DNA of 8,413 nucleotides from Phycisphaerales bacterium UBA2402. GTDB lineage: Bacteria > Planctomycetota > Phycisphaerae > Phycisphaerales > UBA1924. A model generated the notes under the pieces. The model made no database searches and was not told the DNA's origin. It saw nothing but the letters and a program-made list of their open reading frames with translations. Positions 1-6,976 of the stretch are shown here, piece by piece (positions within the stretch are counted from its first letter, which is position 1; each line of letters begins with the position of its first letter). The stretch is taken from positions 1 to 8,413 of the forward strand of contig DDSA01000035.1 of assembly GCA_002343715.1 (NCBI GenBank), read 5' to 3'. Made by a program: the position numbers and the translations under genes.

Positions 1-106
1 CATCGGCGCCGTCGATCCCGCCGTCGCCGTTGACATCGCCGCGGGGAAGGCCGTTCTCCCACGCGTCCCAGAACGCCTCGACATCCGCGCCGTCGATCCC
101 GCCGTC
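1..106 (-). repeat. Duplicated dockerin calcium-loop coding repeat
   Basis: The plus-strand 25-mers at 1-25 and 82-106 differ at one base and lie 81 bases (27 codons) apart. They encode the DGGIDGAD cores of the two calcium-binding loops in the dockerin of the minus-strand gene. The near identity at third codon positions suggests recent duplication or gene conversion between the loops. This is an internal coding repeat, not a mobile or CRISPR repeat. Confidence 0.8.
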
Positions 107-1246
107 CTGGTTGAAGTCCGCGATGCAGGGGATCGGCGCGAACCCGCAGCGGCAGAACCGCACATCGTTCAGATTGATCTTGTCGGCGACGAGTTGGGTG
201 CAGCCCTGGGCGTTGTTGAAGGTGATCTCGCCGCCGCGGGCCCCGACGGACCAGAACGCGACGCCGTTGACCACCGAGTTGTTGAAGTTGAAGTGCTGGG
301 CGTTGTCTTGGCGGTCGGAGTAGAAGAGGATCGCGTTCAGGCCGATCCCGCTCTTGCCGGCGAGGATGTTCCCGTTGGAGACATTGAACTTGGCGCTGCG
401 GGGGATGCGCACGATCACCCGCGCCCCATCGGGACCATCAATGACAAGGTTGGCGTTGTTGAGCGACACGTCGTTCCCGCCCGAGAGAATGTCGATGATG
501 CTGATCCCCGCGGGAACAACGATCGTCCGGTCGGAGTTGATGACCCCGCCGCTGCCGCGAAGGTCGAGGATCATCGTCGCGTCCTGCGCGTTGATGGCGG
601 CCCGGTTCGACGCGACCTCCGCGAGGAGTTCCGAGAAATCAACGCCGCCCGCCACGCCCGTGCGGCGCGGGGCATCGATGCGCGTGCTCTGCACCGCCTG
701 GCCCGGCCCGACAAACACACCAAACCCGCCCGTGTTCCGGTTCACGCCCGGGTTCGTCGGCCCGGTATCCGTGAACGTGTTGGGGAAAAAGTTCGGATCG
801 TTGTAGAACGAGTTCTGCGTCCCCGCGTCCGATGCCGAGGCGGTGCCCGCCGTGCGGATGCCCCGATCCGCGTAGACGCCCACATCCTGCAAATTGAACA
901 CGCCACGCGTGCTCGTGATGGCGATATTGCCGTCGTAGCACACGCCCGTGCCCACGAACGCCGCGTTCAACGGGATGTTCGGCACGTTGCCGCGCAGACC
1001 CGGCCCCCCGCTGCTCCCCCCGGTCAAGAAGCCGCTGGTCGAAGGCACGGGTGCCTTGTTCGCGCCCAACTCGAAGTTGTTGACATTCACGGCCTGGCCA
1101 ACGCCCGGGCGGCCGCCGAAGTCGTTGACCGGCCCCATCCCGATCAGCAGGTAGTTGCTCGTCTCGGTGGCGTTGAGCGCCTGTCCCCAGGACGACCCGG
1201 CGGCCATCGCAACGCCAACCACACACATCGTCGCGGCATTCTTCAT
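1..1246 (-). CDS. Exported GC-type dockerin protein, 3' end cut by window edge
   Basis: Reading leftward from ATG at 1246-1244, the frame stays open for 415 codons to the window edge, so the protein is incomplete at its C-terminus. Residues 1-22 form a Sec signal peptide (MKNAATMCVVGVAMAAG, then SSWGQA). The body is rich in Asn, Gly and short beta-strand-like stretches. Residues about 225-367 (LDLRGSGGVINS, then FNNSVVNGVAFW, then INLNDVRFCRC) look like stacked beta strands and resemble the ice-binding-like or choice-of-anchor A type of surface domain; that match is tentative. Residues 374-415 are a dockerin: two 12-residue calcium loops, DFNQDGGIDGAD (377-388) and DVNGDGGIDGAD (404-415), separated by EAFWDAWENG. 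In this class the domain usually ends 12-15 residues later, so the stop should lie just outside the window. Start choice is firm because AAGGAGA sits 7 bases upstream. The domain is known as a C-terminal tag on secreted planctomycete proteins; its partner and this protein's function are unknown. Confidence 0.88.
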   Translation of the reverse strand, partial: MKNAATMCVVGVAMAAGSSWGQALNATETSNYLLIGMGPVNDFGGRPGVGQAVNVNNFELGANKAPVPSTSGFLTGGSSGGPGLRGNVPNIPLNAAFVGTGVCYDGNIAITSTRGVFNLQDVGVYADRGIRTAGTASASDAGTQNSFYNDPNFFPNTFTDTGPTNPGVNRNTGGFGVFVGPGQAVQSTRIDAPRRTGVAGGVDFSELLAEVASNRAAINAQDATMILDLRGSGGVINSDRTIVVPAGISIIDILSGGNDVSLNNANLVIDGPDGARVIVRIPRSAKFNVSNGNILAGKSGIGLNAILFYSDRQDNAQHFNFNNSVVNGVAFWSVGARGGEITFNNAQGCTQLVADKINLNDVRFCRCGFAPIPCIADFNQDGGIDGADVEAFWDAWENGLPRGDVNGDGGIDGAD

Positions 1247-1253
1247 CTTTCAA

Positions 1254-1260
1254 TCTCCTT
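1254..1260 (-). promoter_or_regulatory. Shine-Dalgarno site of the dockerin-protein gene
   Basis: On the minus strand the sequence reads AAGGAGA, 7 bases before the ATG at 1246. It is a near-perfect anti-16S match and fixes the start of the leftward gene. Confidence 0.85.
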
Positions 1261-1272
1261 TCACCGTCATCA

Positions 1273-1279
1273 TATATAA
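1273..1279 (-). promoter_or_regulatory. Possible -10 promoter element of the dockerin-protein gene
   Basis: The minus strand reads TTATATA within GTTATATATG, the most AT-rich patch in an otherwise GC-rich intergenic region, about 27 bases upstream of the start codon. No good -35 box (TTGACA-like) lies 16-18 bases further upstream; that position holds AATGTG and abuts the palindrome at 1302-1318. The patch is nearly symmetric, so it could also serve rightward transcription. Only the base composition and position support this call. Confidence 0.3.
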
Positions 1280-1301
1280 CACCGCGCTTGGGCACCACAT
1301 T

Positions 1302-1318
1302 CCCGGGAAGTTCCCGGG
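1302..1318. promoter_or_regulatory. Perfect palindrome, possible operator
   Basis: CCCGGGAA and TTCCCGGG are exact reverse complements around a single central G. The element lies between the divergent genes, about 56 bases upstream of the leftward start codon, where the -35 region of the proposed leftward promoter would fall. There is no T-run on either side, so it does not look like a terminator. A dimeric repressor or activator site is a reasonable inference, but in GC-rich DNA a CCGG-rich palindrome can also be chance. Confidence 0.35.
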
Positions 1319-1403
1319 TGCGGATGGCGGTCCCTGAATGTCGGCCTCGGAACGGCAGGCGCGAACCGGGCCCGCCTTGTCGGCTTCGTGATAGCGCTCC
1401 GGA

Positions 1404-1455
1404 CGAAATCTCGAACTGATTTCGGCCCCGCGCCGAGCCGGGGCGACTTCCCCCG
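1404..1455 (+). other. Tandem hairpins in the leader of the tail-fibre-like gene
   Basis: Two adjacent stem-loops precede the Shine-Dalgarno site. The first pairs CGAAATC (1404-1410) with GATTTCG (1418-1424) around a 7-base loop. The second pairs GCCCCG (1425-1430) with CGGGGC (1439-1444) around an 8-base loop. CGGGG (1439-1443) can alternatively pair with CCCCG (1451-1455), so the last two pairings are mutually exclusive. Whether they lie within the transcript depends on an unmapped start site. No known riboswitch class was recognised. Confidence 0.35.
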
Positions 1456-1465
1456 CCATTCACCG

Positions 1466-1472
1466 AAAGGAA
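1466..1472 (+). promoter_or_regulatory. Shine-Dalgarno site of the tail-fibre-like gene
   Basis: AAAGGAA lies 5 bases before the ATG at 1478. It decides this start over an in-frame upstream GTG at 1388, which has no ribosome site and would put 30 residues ahead of an otherwise typical signal peptide. Confidence 0.75.
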
Positions 1473-1477
1473 TACCC

Positions 1478-2881
1478 ATGAAACTCACCCGCCTCGCCGC
1501 CGCCTTCCTGCTCGCGTCCATCGCCGGTCTCGCCGCCGCGCAAACCCCCGCCGAACGCACCTTCACGTACCAGGGCGTCCTCAAGGACGGCACCTCGGTC
1601 GTCCAGGGACCTGTCACGATCACGTGGCGCATCTACAGCGCGGCCAGCGACGGCACCATGTTCGCCAACGGCACCGCGAATGTGGAGGCCGTGAACGGGT
1701 TGTTCACCTTTGACGTTCCCCTCAACGCCGCGGGGCTGGCGCAGTTCAAGGGGGATGATCGCTGGCTCGAAGTCACCGTTCAGCCCAGCGGCGGCCCCGC
1801 GCAGACGCTCAGTCCGCGCACGCGTCTGCGCCCCGCCCCCTACGCCCTGTACGCCCTCAACAACGCCTTCACCCTCGACACCTCGGGCAACGCCATCTTC
1901 AACACCGGCGGCAGGGTGGGCATCGGCACCGCAACGCCCAGTTACTTCGCCGAGATTCAGTCCCCCTCCACGCTTGGAGAGACGCTCCACCTCCGGAGCG
2001 GCAACAACAACTTCACGCTCATGTCGATCACCAACTCGGCCGCGGGCGGGGCCAACTGGTCCATCCTTTCCACCGGCCCCGGCTGGCACACCGGCCCGGG
2101 CGACCTCATCTTCCGCAACGTCAACACCGGGCACGACCGCTTCCAACTCAACCAGGACGGCAGCAGCACGTTCAACACCACGAACTTCACGCTGACTGAT
2201 TCGCTCTTCTCCATCACCGCCAACACCGGCGTCTTCGGCGCGACATCGGGCGTCAACCCCAGCAACTACTCCCGCGTCTTCTCCCTCGTGGGCCGCACCG
2301 GCGTCACCAACGCGGGCACCGTCGCCGTCACCTTCAACAACCCCACCGCTGCCTCGCAATGGTCCGCGGGCGTGGGTGCCAACGGCGGGTTCTTCTTTGA
2401 CAAGGCGGGTTCGGGCTCCAACATCGTCTCGGTGCCCGTGCTGCAGATCCGCGGCGGGAGCGACATCGCCGAGCCGTACGACGTGGCCTCCGCCGCGGGC
2501 GTCGAGGCGGCGCCGGGCCTGGTGGTGACGATCGACCCCGACCGCGTGGGTAAGATGCGCATCGCCACCAGCGCCTACGACCACGCCGTCGCCGGCGTGA
2601 TCTCCGGGGCCAATGGTGTCAACGTCGGCCTGACGCTCTCGCAGACCGGCACCGTCGCCGATGGTGAGCACCCCGTGGCCAACGTCGGTCGCGTCTGGTG
2701 CTATGTCGATGCCGATGCGGGCGGGCCCGTCAAGGCCGGCGACCTCCTGACCACCAGCGCCACCCCCGGCCACGCGATGAAGGCCGACCCCGCCCGCGCC
2801 AACGGCGCGGTCCTGGGCAAGGCGATGTCGAGCCTCGAAAGCGGCAAAGGCATGGTGCTGGTGCTGGTCGGCCTGCAGTAA
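1478..2881 (+). CDS. Secreted tail-fibre/adhesin-like protein
   Basis: 467 residues. Residues 1-21 are a Sec signal peptide (MKLTRLAAAFLLASIAGLAAA, cleavage near AAA-QT). Residues 27-127 form a beta-rich module beginning FTYQGVLKDGT and ending LSPRTRLRPAPYALYA, which I know as the N-terminal part of many secreted planctomycete proteins. GRVGIGTATPS (146-155) and the following Asn/Gly/Thr-rich segment (to about 320) resemble the shaft modules of phage tail fibres and trimeric adhesins. Residues 327-467 form a compact C-terminal module with GGSDIAEPYDV, VTIDPDRVGKM, AYDHAVAGVISGANGV, GRVWCYVDADAGG, GDLLTTSATPGHAMK and a final VLVLVGLQ. This faintly recalls the C-terminal chaperone or self-cleaving domains of tail spikes, but no catalytic residues were identified. 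It has no dockerin or transmembrane anchor. It diverges from the dockerin-protein gene and is followed after 65 bases by the crystallin-domain gene, possibly in one transcript. Its location outside the membrane is likely; its binding target is unknown. Confidence 0.85.
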   Translation: MKLTRLAAAFLLASIAGLAAAQTPAERTFTYQGVLKDGTSVVQGPVTITWRIYSAASDGTMFANGTANVEAVNGLFTFDVPLNAAGLAQFKGDDRWLEVTVQPSGGPAQTLSPRTRLRPAPYALYALNNAFTLDTSGNAIFNTGGRVGIGTATPSYFAEIQSPSTLGETLHLRSGNNNFTLMSITNSAAGGANWSILSTGPGWHTGPGDLIFRNVNTGHDRFQLNQDGSSTFNTTNFTLTDSLFSITANTGVFGATSGVNPSNYSRVFSLVGRTGVTNAGTVAVTFNNPTAASQWSAGVGANGGFFFDKAGSGSNIVSVPVLQIRGGSDIAEPYDVASAAGVEAAPGLVVTIDPDRVGKMRIATSAYDHAVAGVISGANGVNVGLTLSQTGTVADGEHPVANVGRVWCYVDADAGGPVKAGDLLTTSATPGHAMKADPARANGAVLGKAMSSLESGKGMVLVLVGLQ

Positions 2882-2946
2882 CGACAACCGCCGCGTGACA
2901 GAACAGACGCTCGGACGACCCACCCCAACATCAGCGCGAGCCGCTC

Positions 2947-4611
2947 ATGAAGACCCGCACACCCATCCTCACGCTTCTTCTCTCCGCCGCGGCCTTCGGC
3001 CAGGCCCCGACCGTCGGCAACGTTGAGCGCTGCTTCAACGGCCTCAAGCACCACGGCGAATGGATGAACTTCTGGCAATCCCCCGGCGTGCAGGCGCCGA
3101 TCCCTACCGATCACTACCAGGGCATCGCCCGCCACCCCGACCCGCGCTACCCGATCTTCTACCTCTCACAGAGCAACACCACCGGGGCGCAGCCGGGTGA
3201 CGATGGGTTGCTGGTCGTGGTGCGGCTCGACTCGCGCGACACGCTGGACCTGTACCGGATGCGTTCGAACCGGCTGGTGCCCAACACGCCCACCGAGTCC
3301 ACCGCGCCCGCGCCGGAGGATCGTGTTGTCGCCGCCGTCACCATCGCGGACTACAAGCACCCCGGCGGGATGCAGGCCTGCGGCAACATCCTCGCCGTGG
3401 GTTTGGAGTCGCCCACCAACGCCAACGACCCCAGCGGCAAGATTGCTTTCTTCGATATCAGTTCGCCGCGCCAGCCCGTGCGCCTGCCCTTTTCCGTCAA
3501 CACCCCCGGCCACAACATCGGCGTGGTCGCCTTCACGCAGCTCCCCGACCGCCGCTACATCCTCGCCCTGACCTGGGGCAGCAACGACCGCGTGGACATC
3601 CTCATCTCCACGCCCGATGACCTCTCCACCTTCGCCTTCTACGACTCGCTGACCGCGGGCACGGCGGACATCCTCGGCGTCTGGCCCGGGGGCGGCCTGC
3701 AATCCGCCCACCAGACGCTCAACTTCGTCACCCAGTCCGATGGGCGGCTCTTCCTCATCGGCATGCACAACACGAGCAACGCCAGCCCCATCCCCCTGGG
3801 CGACGATGTGGCCTATCTCTACCGGGTGGATTTCATGCCCGGCAACCAGGTCCGCTTCGTGCAGGTCGCCGCCAAGCACATGTACTGCGCCGATCTCACG
3901 GCACAGACCGGGTCCAACGGCAACTTCGCCGCGGCGGGGGGCGTCTTTGTCAGCCCCGACGGCGACCTCATTCTCTACGCCGCGACACACGCCACCGACT
4001 ACCTCCACGGCAACTGGACCGGCATGAGCGAGTTCCGCCACCACCTGCTCCGCGAAGACCGCTTCGGCGGGCCGTGCACCGGGTACGTCGAGTTGTACGC
4101 CGACACCAACTTCCGCGGCCGCAGTTTCGTCCACGACTCAATGGACCGGGGCTTGGAGAACTGGGCCAACTTCGGCGGCCTCGACGATGAGACCTTCGAC
4201 ACCGAGACCGGCTTCCACGACCAGGCCAGCAGCGTCGTCTGGAACCTGCCGGTGGGGACCTCCGCCGTGCTCTACGAGGACGACACCTTCCGCGGCAAGT
4301 CCCTCGTGCTCGCGGGCACGGGCCGCACCGAAATCATCCCGGACCTGCACGCGATCTCGTGGAGCAGCGGCAGTGGCAACCCGGGCGACAAGATCAGTTC
4401 GCTCAACTTCATCGGCGCCGCGCTCCTGCCCGACGCCTCGGTGCGCCTGCCGCGGCCGGGCATCGCCACGTTCAATCAGGCCTTCAACGCCTCCGACGGC
4501 GGCCCCTGCGCCTTCATCAACATCTACACCGGCACGTACATCGATCTGGGCACGTACAACAAGCAGGTGCTGCTGCGGGCCGTGGGCGGGCCGGTGACGA
4601 TCGGGTTCTGA
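2947..4611 (+). CDS. Secreted propeller-like protein with beta/gamma-crystallin domain
   Basis: 554 residues with a signal peptide at 1-19 (MKTRTPILTLLLSAAAFG, cleavage near FGQA). Residues about 25-375 contain repeated beta-strand blades such as DGLLVVVRLDS, GKIAFFDISSPRQPVRL and GDLILYAATHAT, suggesting a propeller-like fold. Residues about 378-489 are a two-motif beta/gamma-crystallin domain: the paired Greek-key signatures YADTNFRG (384-391) and YEDDTFRG (443-450), each followed by a calcium-type motif, HDQASS (424-429) and GDKISS (480-485). The family consensus is (N/D)(N/D)xx(S/T)S, so both motifs keep the second Asp and the final Ser pair but have His or Gly in the first position. The last 50 residues (FNQAFNAS ... 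TGTYIDLGTYNKQVLLRAVGGPVTIG) look like the first coil of a right-handed beta-helix that stops abruptly. No strong ribosome site precedes the ATG. It follows the tail-fibre-like gene without a terminator. Likely an extracellular calcium-binding protein; substrate or ligand unknown. Confidence 0.85.
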   Translation: MKTRTPILTLLLSAAAFGQAPTVGNVERCFNGLKHHGEWMNFWQSPGVQAPIPTDHYQGIARHPDPRYPIFYLSQSNTTGAQPGDDGLLVVVRLDSRDTLDLYRMRSNRLVPNTPTESTAPAPEDRVVAAVTIADYKHPGGMQACGNILAVGLESPTNANDPSGKIAFFDISSPRQPVRLPFSVNTPGHNIGVVAFTQLPDRRYILALTWGSNDRVDILISTPDDLSTFAFYDSLTAGTADILGVWPGGGLQSAHQTLNFVTQSDGRLFLIGMHNTSNASPIPLGDDVAYLYRVDFMPGNQVRFVQVAAKHMYCADLTAQTGSNGNFAAAGGVFVSPDGDLILYAATHATDYLHGNWTGMSEFRHHLLREDRFGGPCTGYVELYADTNFRGRSFVHDSMDRGLENWANFGGLDDETFDTETGFHDQASSVVWNLPVGTSAVLYEDDTFRGKSLVLAGTGRTEIIPDLHAISWSSGSGNPGDKISSLNFIGAALLPDASVRLPRPGIATFNQAFNASDGGPCAFINIYTGTYIDLGTYNKQVLLRAVGGPVTIGF

Positions 4612-4668
4612 CCCGGGACGACCGCCGCGCGTTCGGCGGGCGCGCGCCGCGGCATGAGCCGGGTCTTT
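4610..4668 (+). terminator. Large nested hairpin with TTT tail, probable terminator
   Basis: Starting in the stop codon, GACCCGG (4610-4616) pairs exactly with CCGGGTC (4659-4665). Inside it, CCGCCG (4622-4627) pairs with CGGCGG (4634-4639) around a 6-base loop. A short TTT (4666-4668) follows the outer stem. Position directly after the crystallin-domain gene fits a transcription end, but the T-run is short and the interior is long, so efficiency is uncertain. It would insulate the SIR2-like gene from upstream transcription. Confidence 0.45.
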
Positions 4669-4681
4669 CCTAGCATCCGCC

Positions 4682-5770
4682 ATGCCCCCCTCCGCCCCAT
4701 TCACGCCCGAGGACCGACCCGTCATCGTGCTGGGCGCGGGCGCGACCAAAGCCTGCGGCGGCCCGCTGACGGGCGAGATATTGCCCCGGGCCTTCGGGCT
4801 GGGCGTGCAGCACGCCGAACTCCTCGAGCCGATCGACCGCCTGCTCATCGAGAAGTTCAACGTGCCCGAAAACGCCGCGGATCGACGGGAGAGCGACTAC
4901 CCGCCCCTGCCGCTGGTCCTGTCGCTGCTCGACATGGCCATCGACCGCCGGCACGCGCTGGGACCGCAGTGGGACTCGGCCCGCCTGCGCGAGGCGCGGG
5001 CGAGCGCCGAGTACGCCGTCTTCGGCGTGATCGAGCGGATGCTGGAACACCCCGACAGTTTCTCCCCGCACACGCACCTCTTCCGCCGCATCACCCAGGC
5101 CACGGGCGCCCCGGCGCGGGCGATCTCGCTCAACTACGACCTCCTCGCCGACAACGCCATGATCGAGGCTGGCGATGGGCGCTACCCCGAGTACGGATGC
5201 GACATCGCCACCGGCGCGTACAAGGAGAGCGAGCGGCACGGCGAACTGCTCAAACTCCACGGCTCGCTCAACCTGATCTACTGCCCCACCTGCCACCGGT
5301 TGGACATGGGCATCGGCCGCAGCGGCTACACCTACAAGATCGCCCGCAACACCTTCGATGCGCCCGCCCTGGATGAGAGTTTCGAGCGCCGGCGCGAGAC
5401 CAAGTGCCGCGACTGCGGCACGCCGCCCCGCCCGGTGATGATCACCCCCACCACGATGAAGGACTACCGCAACCCGCACATCTCCCGCGTCTGGTACCAG
5501 GCCCAGCGGGCCTTGCGCGACTGCAACCGCCTGGTCTTCATCGGCTACAGCCTGCCGTGGGACGACACCGACGTCATCTACCTCCTCAAGCGCGGCGCGG
5601 GCCACCTGCCCCCCGAGCGCATCACCATCGTCGAGCACGGCGAGCCGCACGCCCCGGGCAAGCCACGCGATGAGCACGAGGTGGGCCGCCGCTACCAGGC
5701 CATCTTCGGACGCGGGGTGGACTTCCAGCCCATCGGGTTCCTGGGGTGGCTCCACGCGAACATGCCGTGA
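4682..5770 (+). CDS. Stand-alone SIR2-like protein with Cys4 zinc site
   Basis: 362 residues, no signal peptide or membrane segment, so cytoplasmic. The SIR2 fold signatures are in order: the nucleotide-binding loop VIVLGAGATKACGGPL (14-29), the SLNYDLL motif with Asn151 and Asp153 (149-155), KLHGSL with the catalytic-position His193 (191-196), and FIGYSLPWDD (286-295). CPTC (201-204) and CRDC (242-245) form a likely structural zinc site. The GIPDFR-type stretch of protein deacetylases is absent after the first loop, so it belongs with the bacterial SIR2-like (SIR2_2) group, whose characterised members often consume NAD or ADP-ribosylate. Active-site Asn and His are kept, so it may be enzymatically active. 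The protein is essentially one domain, without the extra sensor regions of DSR or ThsA defence proteins. Both neighbours are genes for exported proteins and no partner is apparent. The start at 4682 lacks a clear ribosome site; no earlier in-frame start fits. Family confident, function not. Confidence 0.88.
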   Translation: MPPSAPFTPEDRPVIVLGAGATKACGGPLTGEILPRAFGLGVQHAELLEPIDRLLIEKFNVPENAADRRESDYPPLPLVLSLLDMAIDRRHALGPQWDSARLREARASAEYAVFGVIERMLEHPDSFSPHTHLFRRITQATGAPARAISLNYDLLADNAMIEAGDGRYPEYGCDIATGAYKESERHGELLKLHGSLNLIYCPTCHRLDMGIGRSGYTYKIARNTFDAPALDESFERRRETKCRDCGTPPRPVMITPTTMKDYRNPHISRVWYQAQRALRDCNRLVFIGYSLPWDDTDVIYLLKRGAGHLPPERITIVEHGEPHAPGKPRDEHEVGRRYQAIFGRGVDFQPIGFLGWLHANMP

Positions 5771-5890
5771 CGCCGTGATGCGCGGATCATGTTCCCCATC
5801 CATTCCCGTCTTCCGGAACCGCGCGGGGCCTTCTCCGCCGCGCCGATGCCGTTCACTCCGGTCTTACTTCTTTATTCCCAGCAACGACCC

Positions 5891-5894
5891 GGAG
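5891..5894 (+). promoter_or_regulatory. Shine-Dalgarno site fixing the metallopeptidase start
   Basis: GGAG lies 8 bases before the ATG at 5903. An in-frame ATG at 5789 would add 38 residues in front of a complete lipoprotein signal peptide and has no ribosome site, so the start at 5903 is preferred. Confidence 0.65.
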
Positions 5895-5902
5895 TATGGC
5901 CC

Positions 5903-6976
5903 ATGAGATTCCCCTGTATGCTGTGCGCGCCCTTCCTGCTTCTGGCGTGCTCCACCAAACCACCCCCGACGTCCGAATCCTGCACCGCCCAGAGCGGCCT
6001 GTCACGCATGGCCCCGATGACCGTTGAGGCATGGGAGTTCGAGGTCGGCCCCGGGGGACAACCAACCCTCCAGGGCCTTCCCATCGTCGGGATGGATGCC
6101 GCGCCGTTCCGCTTCGGGGGTATCGAGTATCCCGGCCAATGGGCCTTTGTCGCGGCGGGCCGGCGGTGTGGAACACCCTCGCCGCCCGCGGCGGTGATGA
6201 GGCAGGTGGAACGGGAGATGCGCGCGTTCCGTGCGGCGCCGGGGGCCGAGGCGTTTGTCGCGGAGGGGTTCGCCGTGGTGGTGCCGGTGTGGTTCCACAT
6301 CATCACGTGCGGCGGGCAGGGCGATGTCTCGGCGGCGGTGATTCAAGAGCAAATGCGCGTGCTCAACGCGGCGTTCGGCGATACGGGTGTTTCGTTCTCC
6401 CTGGCGGGCGTGAACCGGCGTGAGAACGGATCGTGGTACGGCATGGGCTACGGAAGCCGCGAAGAGCGCGAGGCCAAAGCCGCGCTGGGGAAAGACCCGA
6501 GGCGGAACCTGAATGTCTATATCGCGAACCCACCGGGGAACTTGCTGGGATGGGCGACATTCCCGTGGAACCTGTCGGCGGACCCGGCCCGCGATGGCGT
6601 CGTGCTGCTCAACAGCGCCCTGCCCGGCGGGAGCGCGCCGTACAACCTCGGCGCGACGGGGGTTCACGAGGTGGGCCACTGGCTGGGCTTGTACCATACC
6701 TTCGAGGGCGGTTGCTCCGAACCAAACGACGAAGTGGAAGACACCCCGCCGGAAGCCGGGCCGCGCCACGGGTGTCCCGGACAGACGGACTCGTGCCCCC
6801 TGCCCGGCGAAGACAACATCGAAAACTACATGAGTTATGTCAATGACGCGTGCATGAACCTGTTCACGCCGGGCCAGGTCATCCGCCTGCGCCGCATGAT
6901 CACGCTCTTCCGGACGGACCTCGGGGCCGCCAACAGGTTCGGCGCGTCGCGGGCTTATCTTCCTTCGGTTCGTTGA
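5903..6976 (+). CDS. Lipoprotein pappalysin-type (M43) zinc metallopeptidase
   Basis: 357 residues from the chosen ATG. Residues 1-16 are a lipoprotein signal peptide with lipobox LLAC (Cys16), followed by Ser17, so the mature protein is probably lipid-anchored. Residues about 17-120 may be a propeptide. The catalytic domain runs about 121-340: VPVWFHIITCGG, an LNAAFGDTGVSFSL stretch typical of M43 enzymes, NVYIANPPGNLLGWATFP, the zinc motif HEVGHWLGLYH (His255, Glu256, His259, His265) and the Met-turn NYMSYVNDACM (Met310). Four cysteines after the zinc motif (271, 291, 298, 317) could form the two disulfides known from ulilysin-like members. All catalytic residues are intact, so it should be an active endopeptidase acting at the cell surface; the substrate is unknown. 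It is 132 bases downstream of the SIR2-like gene and 93 bases upstream of a second lipoprotein gene. A hairpin directly follows its stop. Confidence 0.92.
   Translation: MRFPCMLCAPFLLLACSTKPPPTSESCTAQSGLSRMAPMTVEAWEFEVGPGGQPTLQGLPIVGMDAAPFRFGGIEYPGQWAFVAAGRRCGTPSPPAAVMRQVEREMRAFRAAPGAEAFVAEGFAVVVPVWFHIITCGGQGDVSAAVIQEQMRVLNAAFGDTGVSFSLAGVNRRENGSWYGMGYGSREEREAKAALGKDPRRNLNVYIANPPGNLLGWATFPWNLSADPARDGVVLLNSALPGGSAPYNLGATGVHEVGHWLGLYHTFEGGCSEPNDEVEDTPPEAGPRHGCPGQTDSCPLPGEDNIENYMSYVNDACMNLFTPGQVIRLRRMITLFRTDLGAANRFGASRAYLPSVR

Noticed and set aside
1..106. Possible CRISPR-like or mobile direct repeat at 1-25 and 82-106
   Set aside because: Only two copies, in frame, encoding the two calcium loops of one dockerin domain.
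194..1279. Plus-strand open frame opposite the dockerin-protein gene
   Set aside because: The translation is repetitive Arg/Val/Ala/Asp text without domains. The minus strand encodes a signal peptide, a dockerin and a perfect ribosome site.
1478..2881. Prophage remnant suggested by tail-fibre-like segments
   Set aside because: The protein has a Sec signal peptide, and no capsid, terminase, integrase or other phage gene is nearby.
1460..2923. Long open frame on the minus strand opposite the tail-fibre-like gene
   Set aside because: Its product is low-complexity Gly/Val/Ala/Arg-rich with no signal, motif or ribosome site. It is the mirror of a high-GC gene whose plus-strand frame encodes recognisable modules.
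4670..5803. Minus-strand open frame opposite the SIR2-like gene
   Set aside because: It overlaps a clear SIR2-like gene completely and shows only compositionally biased Val/Ala/Gly/Arg sequence.
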